Of a stretch of 64,000 nt of DNA, positions 58,116-64,000 are shown piece after piece. The stretch covers positions 169,630-233,629 of the forward strand of contig JADQWC010000045.1 in NCBI GenBank assembly GCA_017979445.1, in the 5' to 3' direction. The notes under the pieces were generated by a model. That model was not told where the DNA came from, made no database searches, and was given only the letters and a program-made list of their open reading frames with translations. Within the stretch, counting starts at the first letter, position 1. Every line of letters begins with the position of its first letter. Source of the stretch: Akebia trifoliata. Taxonomy: Eukaryota > Streptophyta > Magnoliopsida > Ranunculales > Lardizabalaceae. Made by a program: the position numbers and the translations under genes.

Positions 58116-60008
58116 CCAAGTGGGAGATTGTCAGGATATTATCTTTTTTATAAGAAACGGTGGGATAACTCACTTTCTTCTTTTAAAATAAGATTATTAC
58201 TTAAGAAAATATCCTTGGGTGATCCACATATGCCATGAATTTTAATATGAGTGGGTTGATATGAATTATTTAAATACTTCAGGGTGCATATTAAAAGTAA
58301 AGCAATCTAAGAACGTGGGTGTGATCTTCACGATTGAGAAGTGACTCCTAATATTTCTCCAACTACCATGATGGGTCGAACATGGAAGAATGATGTCTAT
58401 TTCCTCGTGCACTCTAAGATCTCGATAAATTTGATTGACAACTTGGTGGTCTCGTTCTTTCTTAAAACATAAATAAACATGAAAACCGCCCCCTCCCTAA
58501 TACAAGCTTACGAGTTCCCATCTATTTTGTTGTGCTGCAAGGTGTTTGGGGTAGTATTTCCTTTATTGTTCTTGGTTTTGCCAGCCATTGAAGATCAAAG
58601 AATCATTTTATTTTGCTCCATTGGATCTATATTCATTTATCTTGAGCAATTATCCATCTTCATTAAATAAATAAAATGGATTTTAAATCCAGAATATCTC
58701 AACCCTCTCTCTTTTGTTAATGTACAGTGGTTTCCCTACTCCCCATCTTACCAATCAAGGAATAAGAGAATGGGAGAATCATCATTTGGATTATCATGGA
58801 GAAATCTACGGAGATAATCTCTCTCATGCAATCTTGATGCCAAGGGCGGATTTACATGGGGGACTTGTTCCCACAAGAATTTGAAGAACGTATAGGGTTT
58901 GTGGAGGGCTTTTTAGGTCTTCCGCTCCTTGAGCTGTGCCTTGAGTCTTGATGTTGACGGTGACAACGATTGTAAAAAGATTTTTGGCCTTTTACTCATT
59001 GAAATGAAAAATATCCTATGATTGTAGGATTAATCCATAGTGCCTTATTCCTTATTGTTGGTGGCCTGGCTGACCCCTTCTACTGGTAGGATTGGTCTCT
59101 ACCTAGGTTCTTCAGTTTCCTCGACGGTGGTTTGATCTCTTCTCGTTCCTTTGTTGATGTTGTCTTAGTTAACCTCTTTTGATGACGATTTTGACTTTGA
59201 TCTTTCGACCTTTTCCTCTTTGAGATAGTGGTTTGATTCCCCCATGAAACTTTGTGACTTCTAGGTGGTAAAAGGTGGGAAGGTGTCAAGGGTTGGGGCC
59301 CGGTGTGGTGTCTCCCAACGATCCTCCAAATATATTGTTAGTAATTAGATAAAAATAAAATAAAGAAAAAAATGAATAGTAAACTTGCAGAGTGATCTTT
59401 TTTGTAAGGTTCTAGCCAAATTGACCAACAACATTTTTCTGTTTGGTAGGTTGATTTTTATAGATGAAATTCAGAGATAAGTGTCACCATACGACTGGTT
59501 CAGATGTCTAAATGAGATGTTTAGTTGAAGTGCTCTAAATTTTCTTGCAAAATGGATCCATCACTTGTCATTGAGATTTTTCTTTGACATGTAAGTGTTG
59601 CAGATCATTAATGTGAAGCAAAAGATCTCTAATGTATGGTGTCCCATCAGTCTGATAAGATCTTTTTATAGTTATCCATGTGAGAGAACATGCGCCAACT
59701 TTAATACTTTTTCAAGGACATTTATGTCGTGTAGGTCTAGTTAGATATGAGTTAGGGATCGGATTTGAGTTTGGTCCTTATATTCTTATGAAGTAAGTTG
59801 TGTGCGTATAGGATGAACATGTTAAGATATGTCACTCTTTCGTTTTGATAATTTCTCTATCTTTTGTGACAAATGAGGGGCCTCGGTGCAAGGGAGAGAT
59901 CTTGTTTCTCCTAGGTTTGTCTTGGTTGTCTATGGACTTTGAGTCCGCTTTGAGCCCTGCCCGATTTGGTTGTTTTCCTCAAAAGTGGCTGTAGTCTATT
60001 TTCTTACA
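58116..60008 (+). repeat. Ty1/copia polypurine tract and 3' LTR, copy B
   Basis: The polypurine tract CCAAGTGGGAGAT precedes an LTR start TGTCAGG at 58129. Relative to copy A it lacks the U5-like stretch near 42300-42460, and similarity resumes at TTCTTACA (60001-60008). Confidence 0.55.
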
Positions 60009-60328
60009 CTTGTCAACCTAAGGTCCTTCCTTACTCTGTTTTTAGATGATCTCGGTTGGCACCGTGCTTCATATTTTACGACACGGATATAAATTTTTGC
60101 CTTTCTTCTTACTATAACATATTAATTCTAAGTGGACCCTTTTTCACTATTTTGGCAGGTGTCCTTGTTGTGTTGCGTGAAAGAAATGGTCTCAATATAT
60201 TTAATATGCTATTGTAACTGATAACAACGATGGAATAGAAAATCAACTACCATTGTCCCCACAAAAATCTTAAAATTTCCAAGTGTATTGCCATACTCTA
60301 CATCCTCCCATTGAAAGAGTAAAGACAA

Positions 60329-60804
60329 TTGACAGATAACACAACTATTTGGATCCTCTTCATGTGGGACATAGTAGTATGTGGTCATGTGGGGATTATA
60401 TGCTTTATATGCCTTAATCAGCTCTGCAATTTTCGCGTTAGGATCTTCCTTCTTCTTACTTTGATTATTCCTTTCAGGCTCTTCTGGTTTTTCGACAGAG
60501 ATTATCTCTGCGCACAAGAATTTTCTCAATTTCCGCACAACATCTCTAGGATCAACGTCACGAATCATTGTTAATTTATTATCTTTCTCGTCCAAGGAAA
60601 TGGACTCAACCCCTACACATTACAAATCAATAACAGTTAAATTGTGTTCTTCTCTTTCTTTCTTATAGAACTCCCACATCCTTAGTTAAGTGGAGAAAGA
60701 AATTAGAAGAGGATGAACTCGCACTTACCAAAGATTCTAGAGATTTTTTTCATGTATTTCTGCTTGGTTTTATCATCAGGAAAAGACACCTTCAGCACCA
60801 GTAT
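60329..60804 (-). pseudogene. HMA-domain/CaaX (HIPP-like) gene, copy B, last two exons
   Basis: The exon 60804-60729 (76 bp) encodes ILVLKVSFPDDKTKQKYMKK, the first strand and helix of an HMA fold. After a GT...AG intron the last exon (from 60612) reads GVESISLDEKDNKLTMIR, a helix region, a Tyr-rich segment (TTYYYVPHEEDPNSC) and CVIC. In copy A the next codon is TAA; here it is CAA (60329-60331), so the frame runs on 40 more residues to 60209 and CVIC is no longer C-terminal. The CaaX box would not be farnesylated. Whether B is expressed cannot be seen. No CxxC metal site is present. Confidence 0.75.
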
Positions 60805-61133
60805 CTGTAACCACAAAAACTCAAAGATCTAACAAGAATCAATAGAGCTTCAGTTTAGACCATATAAATTCTTTTTTCAAAAATTCCACAAACTCAAAGT
60901 CTTTAATCTTTTATCTCCTGTCCCCATAAACTAAAGAGAAAGTGGTGAACAAGTAAAGAAGAATCTACAAATTAAGATTGAGATTTAGCTTTGGAAACCA
61001 GACGTCATTAATAAATAATCAAGTAAAAAACCAAAACAATTATTAAAGAATCAGATGTGAGTAACAACACATCTAGCCCAAAACACTTCCACAGAAATTT
61101 ATCTTACTTAAATAGCTATTTCAGTAATTTCAC

Positions 61134-61255
61134 CTTTCCAGTGTATGAATCATGTGATTCTCCAGCTGATGTAGCATTATCTTCTGTAGCTGACGTGGCA
61201 TGACTAGGGACCATAGATGGCATGGCATGACGATGGGCCCATCCAGAGCCAATAT
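61134..61255 (-). pseudogene. Linker exon of HMA gene, copy B
   Basis: The 122-bp exon-like segment has AAAG and GTGAAA borders. It is hydrophilic (GSGWAHRHAMPSMVPSHATS) and in frame with the HMA exon. It is 33 bp longer than in copy A. Confidence 0.5.
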
Positions 61256-61496
61256 CTTTAACAAAATATAGTCTAATTAACAAACTAAACAAATTAAGGA
61301 ATCAATAAAGAAGAATACACAAAGATGATTATTCATGTTTGAACTAGTGTAAACAACATATAAGATAATTTTAGGACTTTTCTACCCTCAACCCTCCATC
61401 AACATGACTGTTAGGATTTGAGGAAAAACAAAGATTTCCTCGAGATTAGTTCCATTAATCTTCTATAGATTAAAACACTTTTTTGGGAATCCCTAC

Positions 61497-61828
61497 CATC
61501 CCAACAGCCATGTTAATGGACAGTGTCAACTTGTTGGAGAGGCTAGCATTCTCCAGGAATTTATTATTCTTACCATGATCAATTTTCTCACCAATCTGAA
61601 TATCTTGCAGTGCCCTCAACCATTCTCCAACCTTATCGAAGTTTGTGTCACACCTATCATTATGAAAATAACTTCCAATACGTTGATCATTACCAAATGC
61701 TTCTATCACTATGAGAGTATCGGCTGCAAATGGCATTGAAAACTCATGAGTCTGTTTTTCAAATGGAATTCTTGTATTCACTGTGAATGAATTAATAACA
61801 TGCCCCATTCCAACACCAATAGAATCAG
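61497..61828 (-). CDS. Unrecognised upstream exon of HMA gene, copy B (open)
   Basis: The 332-bp exon-like segment is open throughout (DSIGVGMGHVINSFTVNT, then EFSMPFAADTLIVIEAFGN, and FDKVGEWLRALQDIQIG). The splice-like borders are AAAG and ATG/GTAGGG. Equal length in both copies and a single stop in copy A suggest that it was coding. I do not recognise the domain. The end phase does not match the linker exon directly. Confidence 0.5.
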
Positions 61829-62276
61829 CTTTGATTAACTAAATCCATTACCAAAAAGCATAAATCTTTCACTTGTAATTAAATAAAGATAACAACTATC
61901 ATGGCCAATGCTACATTTCTTTCGCTACCAATATATGTGGTCACGGATTCGTGTGTGATAACATGGCACGAGTGTACATTCAGGTGGCTTGAGCAGAGCC
62001 TAAACCAAAATTTCTTTTCCTTTTTTTTGATTGGGTTATGTTTGGTTGCGAATGAATTTAAATAAATATTTTAATTTCTAAGTAAAAACTTGTAGGATTT
62101 CAAGGAAAAGAGTCCTAACTGTTAGGCTAGCCATTAGTGTGATAAGGGTTCAAGAACAAGAGCACTAAGGGTTTTAGACCCAAATGGATTGCCATTTGAC
62201 CAAACAACCCATAGCCCTCTAGTTTACTGGCTTGAATCAGATTAAAATATTAAAAATTAAAAATTAAAATTGGCAT

Positions 62277-64000
62277 TGCAGACATGTAAGGTATAGTGGT
62301 CCTAAACCTTAATACAACATGAGTTTGGGAGTCGTCACCATTCGAAAAGTCTAAGGTGTGAATGGCCACCTAAAACAGATTTTATAAATTTATCTTTGAC
62401 AAATTTAGTGAATCAATTAAACTGTTCCAAGCCTTGATAGTTCCCGTGAGCTATGGCGAGGGAGTCGAGTACTGCGGACCAACCCGCACCAGCACCACGA
62501 AACAACAAAGAACGCATTGAGCTCCTTGAAGCTCAAATGGCCCAGCTTACGGGTCTTGTGGATGGCATGGCAAACCTAGGTGAGCGCCAGGACACGATGG
62601 AAACTGATTACATGACCCTCAATGATAGAGTGAATGTCCTCGAGGAGGATGCACGAGGGTCCTTAACGCTCCTACAGGAGCAAGTTACTGAGCTCACTAC
62701 AAAGGTAAACCTTCTAGTGAGAGCCATTGGGTCCGGAGACCCTACCCGGGGAGAAACTACTACAAGAATGCGTGTTCCAGAGCCACGAGCTTACGGTGGC
62801 GCCCGCGATGCCAAGGAATTAGAAAATTTCCTGTTTGACATGGAACAATACTTTCGCGCAGCTTGCCCCGATTCAGAAGAGGTAAAGGTCACCACGGCCA
62901 CGATGTACCTAACGGGTGACGCCAAGCTATGGTGGCGCATGAGGTTCTGTTGTAAGACAGGGAAAGTGTCAAGAACCCCATCCTACCCACCAAGTTGGTG
63001 GTCACCAAGGTATTGACCATATGTGAGGACTTGTACTATTTTTATTTTTATTTTTGAAGATTTTTGGAGTTAGTAGGATGTTGATATATATGAATGCATG
63101 AATTTAGCGCACACACACACAAAAAAAAGATATATATGAATGCATGAGCTTCAAAATGGGTGGGATGTAAATGAGATGCTCCCACTAGTTGGGCCTTTTT
63201 TGTTTGCTAGGCTATCCATAAGGACGGCGCTCATTGGACTCTAGCACTTTTAATGGCGGTGCGTTTGTAATGGGAATGTGCCCAATATAGGGCCTATTTT
63301 TGTAGGTCCATGTTGATAAATACTTCATGGATAGGGATTTCCTCTTTTACAACCCTTACCCCTTTTTTATTACGGACTTACAAATGTGAGGGATCACCCC
63401 CATAAAGATATACTCCTCAACCTTAGTTTGCCATTAGGAATGCTTACACTATATGAATATTAAGATGGCTATACTATATAACGCATGCAAAGGCTTCCAA
63501 GAATCTTACTATGGACTTAAAGATGTGAGGATCATTCCAGTTAGGGAGTATACTCTTTTTTCTTACCATTAAGAATGCTCATTCTACATGATTAAGATGA
63601 CCATACTACATGATGCATGCAAAAGCATTCAAGATGATTATTATGGATACTTAAAGATAGTGAGGATCATCCCACTCTCAACCCTTATCTTGTGATTAAG
63701 AATACTTATACTAAATGGTTGAGATGAGTTAGCAACTAAATATAAAAGATGCCAGAGTGGGGGGGGGGGGGTAGAAGAGGGATTGGGGGAATGCAAGTAA
63801 AGTAAAAAACTTAAATGAAATAAGAATCCTACCTAGGTCTTTATCTTCCCCTACTTATTATTTTCCTTATCCTTCTTAGATCTCCAAATTTAGGCCTCAA
63901 GAGTGCTTGAAAGGGTATTTGAATAGAATTTTGGGAATTAGGGAGGTCTCACGGAGAGAAATTGACAGAATTTTGGGAAAGTGAGTCTCTGTCTTTCTTT
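62277..64000 (-). repeat. Family Y LTR, copy B, with gag insert
   Basis: It starts TGCAGACATG at 62277 and matches copy A from 44989 onward. It is interrupted by 62425-62940. The stem-loop survives at 62960-62978 (GGG/CCC). A run of G (about 63758-63770) and a CA repeat (63112-63120) are new in this copy. Confidence 0.6.
62425..62940 (+). pseudogene. Inserted fragment of a chromovirus-type Ty3/gypsy gag
   Basis: The fragment has 28 leader bases, an ATG at 62453 and about 163 codons of gag. The N-terminal part is a probable coiled coil (LEAQMAQLTGLVDGMANL, LQEQVTELTTKVNLLV). Then come the gag domain motifs VPEPRAYGGARDAKELENF, MEQYFRAA and YLTGDAKLWWRMR. It has no stop and is richer in GC than its surroundings. 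It stops abruptly inside the capsid domain and replaces 23 bp of the Y LTR (A copy 45134-45156). There are no LTRs or target duplication, so it is a captured piece, not a complete insertion. It belongs to a different lineage from elements O, I and H. Confidence 0.85.

Larger units (their letters stand above)
57195..64000. repeat. Segmental duplication, copy B (runs off the window)
   Basis: It is aligned with 39494-46200. Differences include a ~180-bp stretch of copia LTR U5 missing from B, single-copy HMA exon in B, and a 516-bp gag insert in the Y LTR of B. Small indels are frequent throughout. Confidence 0.88.

Noticed and set aside
61497..61828. Calling the upstream HMA-gene exon a jacalin lectin
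   Set aside because: Only a short strand-like similarity is visible and the glycine-rich jacalin core is absent.

Overview
This is a retrotransposon-dominated stretch of an AT-rich, large plant nuclear genome. The evidence is Ty3/gypsy elements of the plant-only Tat/Ogre type (extra ORF1, tRNA-Arg primer sites, dual RNase H, LTRs of 1.5-3.7 kb), Ty1/copia and CACTA remnants, and a duplicated intron-containing gene with a heavy-metal-associated (HMA) domain ending in a CaaX box. I see no rRNA, tRNA gene or CRISPR array, and no intact gene that can be called functional with confidence. I cannot name the species.

Positions 1-36186 hold three nested Tat/Ogre elements, all on the minus strand. 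Element H (28531-36186, oldest; LTR 32496-36186) was hit in its 3' region by element O (1-28530, its own 3' LTR lying off the left edge). O carries ORF1, gag, protease, RT, RNase H, archaeal-type RNase H and integrase, all with stop codons. O was then hit inside integrase by element I (1115-13623), which has both LTRs and a recognisable 5-bp target duplication. I is a deletion derivative: ORF1 and part of integrase remain, while most of gag, protease, RT and RNase H are gone. The 5' end of O (LTR, primer site, leader) is tandemly duplicated in ~2.7-kb units.

Positions 36187-39493 hold two more LTR fragments and an array of small hairpins. Positions 39494-46200 and 57195-64000 are two diverged direct copies of one segment: the 3' end of a copia element (RNase H, polypurine tract, LTR), an HMA/CaaX gene with an unrecognised N-terminal exon, and a Tat-like LTR (family Y). 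Copy A of the gene has a nonsense codon in the upstream exon and an in-frame 57-bp duplication; copy B keeps the upstream exon open but has lost the stop codon just after the CaaX box. Copy B also carries a 516-bp, less AT-rich chromovirus-type gag fragment that replaces 23 bp of the Y LTR. Between the copies lie exon-like sequence, a possible third relic of the gene's 3' flank, an X-family LTR interrupted by an H-like LTR, and a CACTA end sitting in copia RT.

The most interesting signals are structural RNA-like elements. One is a stem-loop in the LTRs of families I, O, H and Y with the same 13-nt loop and changed but still paired stems. Others are the paired palindromes in the 5' leaders, a 33/34-bp minisatellite whose units each encode a hairpin with compensatory changes, a palindrome array in H-type LTRs, and a 38-bp-period array of hairpins at 38465-38599.
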